Source of the DNA: Picocystis sp. L7
Taxonomy: Eukaryota > Chlorophyta > Picocystophyceae > Picocystales > Picocystaceae
NCBI GenBank assembly: GCA_020975725.1
Contig: QXJR01000006.1
Location: 682,001-746,000, forward strand
Reading direction: 5' to 3'
Length of the DNA stretch: 64,000 bases
The position numbers and the translations under genes are program-made. Position 1 is the stretch's first letter. The number at the start of each line of letters is the position of its first letter. The notes under the pieces were generated by a model, which was not told the DNA's origin, did not search any database, and worked only from the letters and a program-made list of their open reading frames with translations. Positions 11,457 through 21,064 of this stretch are shown in pieces.

Positions 11457-12542
11457 CTAGCGACCGCGGGACACGAGGGAAAGGAAAGAAGGAAATGTCC
11501 ATGCTTTCCATCGACGACAAAGAAGCATCACCGGCATCTTCACTACTAGGCTTGTTCTACATTGCCAAATGCGAAGCGGGCCCAATTTCGTTTCAACTTC
11601 GCGAGAAAGTCTGACACGATGGTCTCCGATCGCCGGCTCCACAAATACATCCTCCGCACGAGGATGTGGCCCATTTTCCGGATCGCGTACATGGAGATCG
11701 TACTTGGGCATCTATTTTCGCTCCGCTCGTTCGTGCACCTTCTCCCCCATCGCTTACTTCATCATGTAGCGCAATAGCGCCTTGTGCTCATCATCCGCAG
11801 TTGACCCTGAAGAACGTGAAGAAGGACTCCCACTCGAAGTCGACGACCTCGAGTGGGGCTTCTTCGTCACATAGGTGTGCATTTGGTAGTGCACAAGCAC
11901 ACGTCCTTTTGTGTCTAGTCTCGCTTTCCTTGTTGCTTCTCCTTCCCTCGTGGTCGACTTCAAACGGAGCGCCTCTTGCTTCGAGTCGAGGAGATACTAG
12001 GCCAAATCTTCTTCGTCGATCTCCACATTGCTCCCCACACGACCACTGGCTTTGCGGGCCTCCTTGATCCGTGGTTGGTGCTTCTCGAGGATCGTTTGCA
12101 ACTGGCGCCTCACCGAATCTTTTGAGAGGGACATTCCATCGTACACTTGCTTAAGGAGCGATCGGAATCCGTAGATGAGAAGTGCCCATGCGGTATTGAT
12201 AGACTTGTTATCCGGCTTGCCAATCGAGTTGCACTCATTAGAACAACACTCGGCAAGCAGAGCCAATCGATGCTTCTCCGTCCATGTGTTTCGTGTCTTC
12301 TTCGTCGTCGGGATGGCCACTGTACATGGAGTTTCGACATTGATGTCCAACTCCTCGAGAGGATCACTTCCGTCCTTCATGGCCATTCCCCCGGTGCAAT
12401 TTCGACGCGAAGAGACACAAAGCGTGAAGGGCGAATCCTCCACGGGCGATGGTATGTGCGGTAGTAGAGGTAAGATATAGAATGTTACTTGTACACCACC
12501 TTGGGAAGGCATGGTGGGAACGGTGTAGACGTGACGATTCAA
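11457..12542 (-). pseudogene. Myb/SANT-like gene, right palindrome arm (broken)
   Basis: Mirror copy of the gene at 1720-2649, with the same in-frame stops (one TAA and two TAG) and only a few substitutions (for example INTAWALL where the left arm has INAAWALL). Both copies point toward the palindrome centre. In the intact-looking two-gene Harbinger layout further right, the Myb-like gene faces a transposase gene. Here it faces a second copy of itself, so the palindrome resembles an inverted duplication of the Myb half of such a transposon. Confidence 0.65.
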
Positions 12543-12722
12543 GACTCAAGGCTTGATATCGATTTTCCCTATTACTCATGCTCAAGTCGATACCACACGC
12601 TGAGGACTCCCCGGGGGACCATGTGCTGGTTTTCGGCCTGTGAAACGAATTCCTTCGACCGGGGTAAATGTAGCATATGACACAGGATGCCCGATTGTAC
12701 GCTAGTTCCAACTAAGGTCAAT

Positions 12723-12837
12723 AAGTGAATTCCCCTATAACTTTCTGATAGTTTTGGAAGGGACGCTTCTTCCTACCTAAATTACTCTATTTCATGTATC
12801 AGAGTCTCAATTTATATCATACAAGCCAAAATGTGTA
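12723..12837. other. Gap between palindrome and piggyBac-like element
   Basis: A short AT-rich stretch with no feature I can name. Confidence 0.5.
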
Positions 12838-12849
12838 AATCCCCAGCTC

Positions 12850-12871
12850 ATTGTCCTATATATAGGACAAT
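12850..12871. repeat. Left terminal 22-bp palindrome
   Basis: Half ATTGTCCTATA followed by its reverse complement, perfect over 22 bp, just inside the left end of the piggyBac-like element. Possibly a transposase binding site that can form a cruciform. Confidence 0.8.
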
Positions 12872-13470
12872 CGGGGACAATGACGTTTGGCGCGCGTTCG
12901 CCACCATAACCATGCGCGTTTCTTTTGCGCGTTCTAGGACGTGTAGAGAACTCTTTGGAGCTTCTAAGTCCACGCGCATGAGCGGAGAGATGCCCTGTGT
13001 CGTCGTCCAGCCCCCCGTACGTCCGGCCCTTCGTCGACCCATAGGACAATAGCGCCCAACTTTGCGCGGTCCGTGTGCACGCATCGCGCAATTCCACGTC
13101 GCGTGGCACGGCTCATTTGAAAGCTTAGGAGGTCAACGTTTGGATCTATTACTCTGTGGAGCTACGCCGCCGACCTCGCATCAAACGGGCCGGTGCAGGT
13201 GTGTGCACGTCCGCCCCCGACACCCTCCGGCGTCGCCTAGAGGGGACTCCCGCCATGTGCAGTGCAGCGCAATCACGGCCCGTGTATGGCCCACAGAGGT
13301 AGGCAACGATGCCTTTGCTTGGCTTGTGACATGCCTGGCATGCTGCCGAGGCTTTCCTACCGCACATGACGCCGCGTCGCCGCGTCACCTTCCTCACTTG
13401 CGTGTCTTCGCCACTCGTCCTCATCACTTCCTCAAGTGCCACCAGACGGTGTCCACTTCCTCCACCCAAA

Positions 13471-15487
13471 TTACCCATCGAAGCGATCAACGGACGCAGA
13501 CGGAGAGCTTGCTGCCTCTCCGTCTCCAACTCTGCCATTATCCACGGATTCTCCAGGAGCTCCTTTGCGAGGAGCATCCGGCACTGCTTCTGTCGCACCT
13601 GCCCCTGTTCCGTTTGCACGCATGAGCAGGAAGGTGTTCACCTCCGCCAATCCAATCAGCTCACTCAACTCGCGAATTCGATAGGCGTGCGTTTTCCACA
13701 CGTCGTGGAACGCAACGCTACCTGTTCGCAACCGGTTGTGCTGGTCCACAATGCTGTACTTGGATCTGTACATCTGCTTTGTCTCATCTAGTGGGATTTG
13801 CTTTGCCAGCAGATAAGTGGTGTCCGTTGGATGCTTGATCATATACTTCACGGTGCCTGCTGCCTGTGTTGTGAAGCAGGAAGACACCAAGCAGAGTGGT
13901 ACACCAGCAGGCCCACGATGGGCAGTTGCCTTGATCAAGGTGCGGGTCCTGCGCACAGAGACTTCTGGAATGCAAATAGTCAGTCGAGGTTGGTTGGGCT
14001 CACTCGAAAGGAAACGTTGAAGTGCACCCTTGGGGTAACCCCTGTGTGCTCTTTTCACATTCAACACGGAGTACACACCGCGCTCCAGCAACGCACATCA
14101 TGTCTTGACTAACCCAAACCAGCAGTCACCAAGGCAGACACGCCCACTGCCAAAGAACGGCTTCATCAGCCGGAGGGTAGTTGCCGTTGTGGTGCCAAAT
14201 TCTGCAAAGAATTCTTTCTCCTTCATCAAGCCTGCATTCTCCACAGGTTCCATACGAAAGCAAACACCAGTCAGCCCATCACATACAGTTTTCAGCTCCG
14301 TGCCCTGCGGGTCAGGTTTCCTGCGCAGAAACATCCTAGAGGGCATGTACCGGCCCATCCATTTCAACATGGATTCATCCACAACCACCAGCTAGCTTGG
14401 AGTGTAATGCTGGGATGCATGCGCATTCCATGCGTCCCAGAACCTGCGCAGTTCCCAATGAAGATCATCTCGCAGTGTATGCAGGGTGCCTCTGGGTCCC
14501 TTGCAAGCTCCAGCTCGGTCAGGTCTGTCCACTCTCGCTCCTCGCTCCGCTGTGTATTTTGGCACACTGTCTGCCAAAAATTCCAGGATGCGGTCAAAGT
14601 CCCTCCTGTAGAGGAACTTGTTGAGGTTGAATTGGACCGCCAGTGGGTCCTTTTCCACATCAATCACCTGCCAGAAGGACTTTCTGCTCTGTCCAGGGTG
14701 CAACAACATGTACACAAAGCACCCTCAACAACATACCAGGTGTACACGCTCAGTCGTAAGACAAGAAAGTGTCACCTGGTCTGTTGTACTTGCTTCGACC
14801 ACGGCTGGTGATCTCGGTAGTCCAATGAGGCAACAGTTCGTACGGGAAGAAGCGTAGGAAATACTGCAGTGCTTTTGTCTCAGAAAAAGGCTCTGGTATG
14901 TAGGACAAAGGCGAGGCATAGCCTTGCTGCCTGTCTTTGACGCCATTGGCTGCACGTGAGTCGACGGTCACATGTGCCTCCACCTCCCACACCACTCCAA
15001 AAGCATTCGTAGCAACTTCATTGGCGTCCACGCCATCTCCAAGCGGGTCCAAGCCTCCCTCGTGGAGCGTTGCGCACTCCTGGACGTCGAGGAAGGCCTC
15101 CTCCGGTGGCACCTACGTGGGTGGAGGTACCAAGTCGTCGTCCCCACCGGCATCCATTCCGGTGGGTCTTTCTTCCTCCGTGGCCGCGCGCTGCGGTTCT
15201 TCTTCCGGTGGTTGCTCGACAACCCTGTAACGGTTCACCATTTCCTCGGTGACCGGCCATTCCTCCGCTGAGGTGCCCGCCGTGTGGCAGCGAACGATGG
15301 CCTCCTGCTCTCCTGTACGTAAACGTACGAGGCGGAGCACCACGCCGTCATACCACGTGTCGCTCCACGCCTCCCCATGCGCTTCACGGGCCCATTCAAA
15401 GCCAAACTCTGTTGTTGGAATGCGAACGCGCGCTCCGGTGAGCGGATTCGGCGGCCGTTGCTGGCGTTGCTTCCGTCGCGGAGCCAT
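13471..15487 (-). pseudogene. piggyBac-family transposase (DDE_Tnp_1_7), broken
   Basis: The reading frame starts at the Met at 15487 with a basic N-terminus (MAPRRKQRQQRPPN). An acidic linker follows, then a piggyBac-type region (YFLRFFPYELLPHWTTEI near 14.83 kb). The catalytic block VVVDESMLKWMGRYMP near 14.38 kb carries the first Asp, GDCWFGLVKT near 14.12 kb the second, and CALLERGVYSVLNVKR GYPK matches the following family motif. In-frame stops are TAG 15113-15115, TGA 14725-14727, TAG 14392-14394 and TGA 14098-14100, with one frameshift near 14.75-14.79 kb. The C-terminal Cys-rich finger of classical piggyBac is not evident. The element cannot move on its own. Confidence 0.75.
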
Positions 15488-15662
15488 GCGCAATCACGTA
15501 CGAAACTCCGTAGGGCTTCGTTCGTGGTTCGACCGCGCAGAAACCGATACTGAACTTGCTCATCGGAATTCCGTCCCATGATTGGAACATGTCTTGGGTA
15601 TCCAGGCATCAATTCTCCCATCTAAATTGGGTAATTTGCAGAAAAACGTTCCTATTGGGAAG

Positions 15663-15713
15663 ATTGTCCTATATATAGGACAATAACACCCTCATTGTCC
15701 TATATATAGGACA
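15663..15713. repeat. Right terminal palindromes of the piggyBac-like element
   Basis: One full copy of the 22-bp palindrome (15663-15684) and a second copy lacking the last two bases (15694-15713), spaced nine bases apart. They lie just inside the right end. Confidence 0.8.
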
Positions 15714-15723
15714 CATGGGGATT

Positions 15724-18700
15724 CGTACAAAAAATGCCGCGTAAGTAGCATAAGGTTTCATTAGGGCTTCATATCGCAACCAATTTCTTGCCGTAGATGC
15801 AAAGTGCTATTTGGAGAAGAATGCCCTAGAGGTGATCGAAGTGTTGCGCCGCCGGCCGTGGCGTATTCCTGAGTGCAAATACATGACTAGTGGGATCGCC
15901 ATGGGTTAACGAGTACCTTGGAAATTACTTTTTACTGGCCAACACGTACTAGTATGGAAGTTCATTGAATCGCAATAGTTTGCCTTTAGAAATGATGACC
16001 AAAATCGAACATTCAAAACAAGAGATCTTACAATTCATATTACTAAGGGAGATACAGGCGTGTCTTTCATTGCAAGATGGGATCCTTTAAGGAGCCACTA
16101 ATCGAGCATCACACATGTACAACGAAGTTGTGATTCAAGGCATGTGTCAACCTAATATGGAGTTCCTACTTCCCTAGACAGGGAATAGCAATGGGTTGGA
16201 CATACAGTGATTTGGCTCACCTCCACGATTGCATGTGCGTCAGCATTTGACCATACGGACTTGTTGCTCGGCTCCACATGCCTAATCACAACTTTGTTTC
16301 GTACGAATTATTGATGTGGGATCGGTCTCTACTTCAAGATAGACATTTTGAAATAATCCGAAATTGCCAATGTTCCTATTTATGCACTGCTCTCGAGTAG
16401 TCTTGTCTAATGTGCCTTTTGCATGGTTGATGTTAACAAAACCGAATGCCATTGGATGAATTGTGCGAGCAACCTACGGCAAAAAATGCCATCGAAAGTC
16501 TTCGGTAGAATTCAAAAAAGATCATTCCGTGGATTCGAGCCGTCTTCGGGTGCAAGCTCGTGTACATTCCATCTACGACGGTAGTAATGCTATTCAGACT
16601 TCAATGATCCTATTGCAAGACTCATTTCCCCTACCTTGAATGGGGCCTCCAATCCGTTTGCCTAACCAAGCGTGGCGGGTTCGGACGATGGAGGGTGCGA
16701 TGGCTTCGAGGTTCGAAGGTTGCTCAACGTGAATACCAGAGAGTGTCATACATGCATCAACCCACTCAATGCATGTAGTGGGTGGTGTGTCATCAAAGTA
16801 AAGTCACGGGCATAGTTTCATGCGTGGAGGACGAAGGATGAATTCGCATGGGCCGTTATTCTCGAGGATGATGTTACTATAGCACGACTTAGAACAAGTA
16901 CTTCAAAGCCGCATGGGTAGTTTATGGCACATACACCTACTAAGCAAGCTTTTCTTAGTTACACTAAACCTTCCTTCGTTTGAAACCATTTCAAAAGTAC
17001 GCAACGGGGAACAAATACCAACCATTTGTGTGTCGTGTAGTGGGATCCAAATGATTGTCTCCAAAACCAATGTTCGAGAATTGGGCCAGGAGTGAGAATT
17101 CATTTGTATGACATCCACCAACTCCGGATCTTCTTGTCTATGATTGGGGGGTAGGGTGACAAGAACCTCATGTGGACATTGCATATCATTTATTTCCGTC
17201 TAATGCACACACTGTACTATACGCACTAATCTATCTCACGAGATGTCTCTAGCTGTACATACCGGAGCTAAAGGTCAGCATTTCCGCTACAATACATGTC
17301 CGTACTTTGAGGTGGCGTATAAGGTCCCACTAATTTTGTCGAACTTCCTTTTCATCTATGATTGGAATGCCAAGTTTGTTACACGTATATGTTATTTTGC
17401 GAAGAAAGTGAGAGATTCGGCATCCCTTCCCGCTAGAAGGATGAAGTGATCTTGTACACGAATTGTGTCGGCAATATTTATCAAATAACGGAGCCTACGG
17501 ACGACATTCAAGTTAAATCTGGGTTCATGCTTGTATTGTCATTGACAAGTTTTTGGTGCTAAAGAAGGACATATCATAAGTCACTTTGAGTATTTGTCCC
17601 AAATGCGACCAAGCTACTATCATGGTTTATTCGTTGCTATTGTTTAGTAGTGCGATGCTATCTGTTGGATATCCCCCAAGTGGGATCTTGTACTCCACGA
17701 TATGAGTCCTTAAATTGATGAATCAAGATATACAAACTATCCAAGGGCACATAGCCCACATTCTCTTGGTAATGAGTATATTATGGCTGCTAGCCATCCT
17801 CGATATTTTTGGAACAATGTGTAGGTTGAGAGCCTTAGTGTGTTCCGGTGCAAGACAATGATTTTGACAATTCAGCAATTTGTGATTTGACCGCTGGAGT
17901 TCTACTTTGCTATTGCAACTTTCCCAATATCAAGATCTTTTCCTCTTTCCTAAAAGAGCCGGGAAATTTGGAATTATAGGAAGATCAAACTTCGCCTAAT
18001 ACTAGGACAGTTAGTGGATTGTTTGGCGTTTTTTTTCGAAAGTATGCTACCTCTATGCGAAGGCAATCCCCTTAAAAGTCAACTCCGTAGCCACCAAATT
18101 TTTTTACATCCCAAGCACTTCAGCTAGACACTCTAACGATGAAGCCTCTCCAAGCAAGTTCACAAAGGTCCGAAGATTTGCTAGGTTACCAAATTGAGCA
18201 GAAAATATCACGGAGTAGAGAGGGTACTCAACTAAACATACAGCTAGCCCAAGCACACCACATGAAGCACTTGGGAGTTGATTATGAATCAATGTCTAAA
18301 TTGCATGCGACATCAATGCCTATCCATGTGTAAAAACCTCGAGTCTACTTTCAACCACACACTGTGTCCCCCTATATCGACCATCTTGAAACGTTGCCAA
18401 AAAACTGCCATCATGGCGTCGTAGGATGTTGTCTTATATGTACCTACACTACCCAATGCACTATCTTCGATAGGCCGGATTCTGTACTCTGCCAAGTGTT
18501 CAACTCGTCACATCTCATTCGCACACACGGGCTATGGTGCATTTAGGAAATACAAAGTTCCCCTTTCGTGCCGAGTCCGATATGGAAAATGACGTAAGTA
18601 GGAACGTTCGTATTTAACTCTGAGAAATTCGCTACTCTCAAACTCTTCATTCTATGTTTTGATACCTTCTTTTGACGCGTATTGAAAGAGGCATTGGAGG

Positions 18701-19806
18701 ATGTGATGAATATTTCAGAAATGGAAGCGGGCACTCCATAGAATAGGGGCTGGTTCGAGTTGGATGGCCATTGAATGATTTTGTTCCTTCTACAATGTTA
18801 GTTGTAGTTCGCTTATGTACCGCATAGGTAGGACAGCGTCGAAGGTGTGTGGAGGGGACTAGGAGTCCGTGTACGATGGTCATGCAACGAACTATTTATG
18901 AAGGCTATGGCAAGCGCTACAAATGGTGCTCTCAAGTGAGCTTCACGTTGTCACCTGTCATGGATAGTTCACTAGCCTTACACGTTGCTTGTGTCCTTCA
19001 ATCTAGCTCGGTGTATTGCAGTGCAAGCTTGCGGTGGAACGTCTTTGTCAAACTTTCTGTCTCAAACCTTTCCTTCACTGCTCCTACTTTACAGGTCCCC
19101 GATTATTATGTGGTTCCTTATACCAAGCTTAAACCCTCTTGTAGCAAGGGACATGCAGCGGGAGAAGCAAAGTAGAGCCCCCCTCGTCTGTATAAGCGTT
19201 TGACCTGTTTTTTACAGTGGCCCTGCAGGTCAAAATGTTCGTCCTGCCTGTTAATCCAAAGCATCAGAAACGTGTTAGGGCAGAGAATCTATCAAGAGCA
19301 CAAGACACTTGATCAATGAATTTAGATTCCTCTTCAAGATATATACCAAGCATGTTTATGCACACTTGATCAGTGCATTTTCTTTCCTCTCAATTGGATT
19401 CCACTCGCTACTCGAGAAACCTGGCTTCCGACACAGACATCTGTGGCATTCCTTGCAGTCTAATACAGCTGTATGAACAATATATAGAATCAGTACACTT
19501 GGCGTAGATGGGAATGGCTTCTTTATCCAAGGCAGACGAGGACATCCTTATTCTTAGTCTCGACCTCAACTGCTTACACACACATTACAGAGGATACTTG
19601 ACCAAGCATGTACTCATAGCTTAGGATAATCAATTCGATGTCCTTTGCCCTGCAATTGAAACTGCTCTCATGTTTCATCTACCTGGCAACATTGTGGCTT
19701 GGATTAGTTCCCGCATGGATGAGAAATTGGGCTTTAGTAGTGAATGCAGTGGTCTTTTGAACACTCAGACCACGGGACAATGTGCAATTCGGATCTTCAA
19801 CTCCAT
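15724..19806. other. Unassigned 4.1-kb region
   Basis: AT-richer than its surroundings, with only short scattered open frames. One stretch (about 15755-15909, plus strand) has coding-like texture (FLAVDAKCYLEKNALEVIEVLRRR) for about 50 codons and then stops. Frames at 16903-17184 (minus), 17243-17449 (plus) and 18849-19175 (plus) show no domain I know. I see no tRNA, rRNA or terminal repeats. This may be old decayed transposon or ordinary intergenic sequence. Confidence 0.4.
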
Positions 19807-20562
19807 TTATTGATGCCATTCGTCAATTACTTGAAGGGCATAGTCCTGAATCAGACTCAAGTTCAATTCGTGTACCGATGTTCCCATCACCTCCATGCAA
19901 TGTTTCGAAATCTTCCGAAAAATTAATTTTTCTAATTTCATTGGATGGACAACGTTCTTGTGATAAGCCTCTTCTAATACGTTCTTATTCTCAAAGTAGT
20001 GCCCTGGTGAGAGCGGGCTTCTTTTGAAGCCATAAGCCCATGCCCGCTCGCAAAAAAGAGGAAGCATAAATGTGCCCCAGAATCCCGTTGACCAAGCTCC
20101 AGGCGTCGGGCATTTCCTGCAGATATGTGGTGGCAGTGTTGACCTCGGACTTTCTGATAATCTCACCAGAAGCAATTTTCTGTTTGGATACGAGCGAAAC
20201 GAGAGCTCGGAGGGAATGCGGTCGCCTCGCAAGACAACCACCCTTTCCTGTGTGATATTCACATCCAATTGAAGTTTTCTTCCGTTCAATTTCTGGAAGT
20301 GCCGTGTTCCCCGCAGGCCAGTCACGTCCTTCCACGCACCAAAAATACGAATATCCGTCCGTTTTCCAACATCAGCTTCAAAGTTCCTAGTAAAAGCGTA
20401 GTTAAACCTGAACACAAGGCTATGCGAATCAATCTCTTGACCTAAACCACTGCGAAGGAGTGTGCCTGAGTTGCCGACGTATGAACACGTGGAAGCTTTC
20501 TCCGATGGAATTGCCGCAGCCTGAAGGACATACAAGAATAGGATGCGTACCCTACAGGACAT
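19807..20562 (-). CDS. Sialyltransferase-like glycosyltransferase, family GT29
   Basis: Single-exon gene of 251 residues from the ATG at 20562. The frame is open slightly further upstream to a TAG but has no earlier ATG. All four sialylmotifs are visible (numbers count from the open-frame start at 20628): L, CSYVGNSGTLLRSGLGQEIDSH from Cys48; S, CPTPGAWSTGFWG from Cys173; motif III, HYFENKN at 210-216; VS, His228 with Glu233. Cys48 and Cys173 would form the conserved disulfide. A short hydrophobic stretch (VRILFLYVLQAAAI) could be a signal anchor for the Golgi, but the usual membrane segment plus stem is very short. GT29 enzymes move sialic acid or related keto sugars from CMP donors onto glycans. 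Algal and plant members have uncertain donors. It ends in TAA. A copia element begins about 130 bp upstream. Confidence 0.8.
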   Translation of the reverse strand: MSCRVRILFLYVLQAAAIPSEKASTCSYVGNSGTLLRSGLGQEIDSHSLVFRFNYAFTRNFEADVGKRTDIRIFGAWKDVTGLRGTRHFQKLNGRKLQLDVNITQERVVVLRGDRIPSELSFRSYPNRKLLLVRLSESPRSTLPPHICRKCPTPGAWSTGFWGTFMLPLFCERAWAYGFKRSPLSPGHYFENKNVLEEAYHKNVVHPMKLEKLIFRKISKHCMEVMGTSVHELNLSLIQDYALQVIDEWHQ

Positions 20563-20695
20563 AGTCGCGCCAGTAGAACGGCTTCGAAATGCGGTGACAA
20601 CCTCAAAACGTCGTACTGTGAATTTCAAAACCTAGTGTCCCCATCCATTTCCACAACTCCGGGACGCTCGCCCCCCGGGCCCGGAGGGAGAGTAT

Positions 20696-21000
20696 TGAGA
20701 GACCTGGGTCCAGGGATCCCTCTGTGGGAGTTTCTTCTCTATTGGGAGAAGAAACTCTATCGTGCAGGCAGGCAGGGACGACGGTCCCGAACGGACCGGC
20801 TGGTGCCGGACTCTCGATAGGTCGCACGAATGCGACCTCGGATACTTAACATGCGTGAGTTAATAGATCGATTACACGCTCAAAAGCCGCCACCAAGCAC
20901 CCCCGCCATCAACACGCTCGTCCATTGGATCCATCGGCGGAACTCTGTCGGTTCAGACCGACCCACCAGCCGAAGGGAATCCTCACTCCATTGAGGATCA
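20696..21000 (+). repeat. copia-1 5' LTR
   Basis: 305 bp, TGAGAGACC...GGATCA. Confidence 0.88.
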
Positions 21001-21064
21001 TCTGTTTTTTAGGTTAAGAGCCTCGTAAGCTTCCCTTCCAAGATAAGACGAAGAATCAAAGGTC

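Larger units (their letters stand above)
1384..12722. repeat. Giant near-perfect palindrome
   Basis: The sequence from 1384 to 3603 returns in reverse complement from 12722 back to 3699. The right arm additionally holds a complete gypsy element where the left arm has one LTR. Lengths agree exactly: the left arm is 2220 bp, the right arm 9024 bp, and the gypsy internal part plus one LTR is 6804 bp, leaving 2220 bp. I found about seven substitutions in the roughly 1570 bp outside the LTRs and no length change. Homology stops sharply at ATTGACC on both outer ends, and I see no target duplication there. Confidence 0.9.
12838..15723 (-). mobile_element. piggyBac-like DNA transposon, decayed
   Basis: A 2.9-kb element whose ends share AATCCCCA (12838-12845, inverted at 15716-15723), followed inward by copies of a 22-bp perfect palindrome whose half is ATTGTCCTATA. 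There is one copy at the left end, and one full plus one partial copy at the right end. The transposase gene runs on the minus strand between them. The four bases outside the ends are TGTA on the left and CGTA on the right, not the TTAA usual for piggyBac, so the exact end positions are approximate. Confidence 0.75.

Noticed and set aside
15724-19806. tRNA or rRNA genes in the AT-richer region
   Set aside because: I found no T-arm-like GGTTCGA motifs with matching stems and no rRNA-like stretches.
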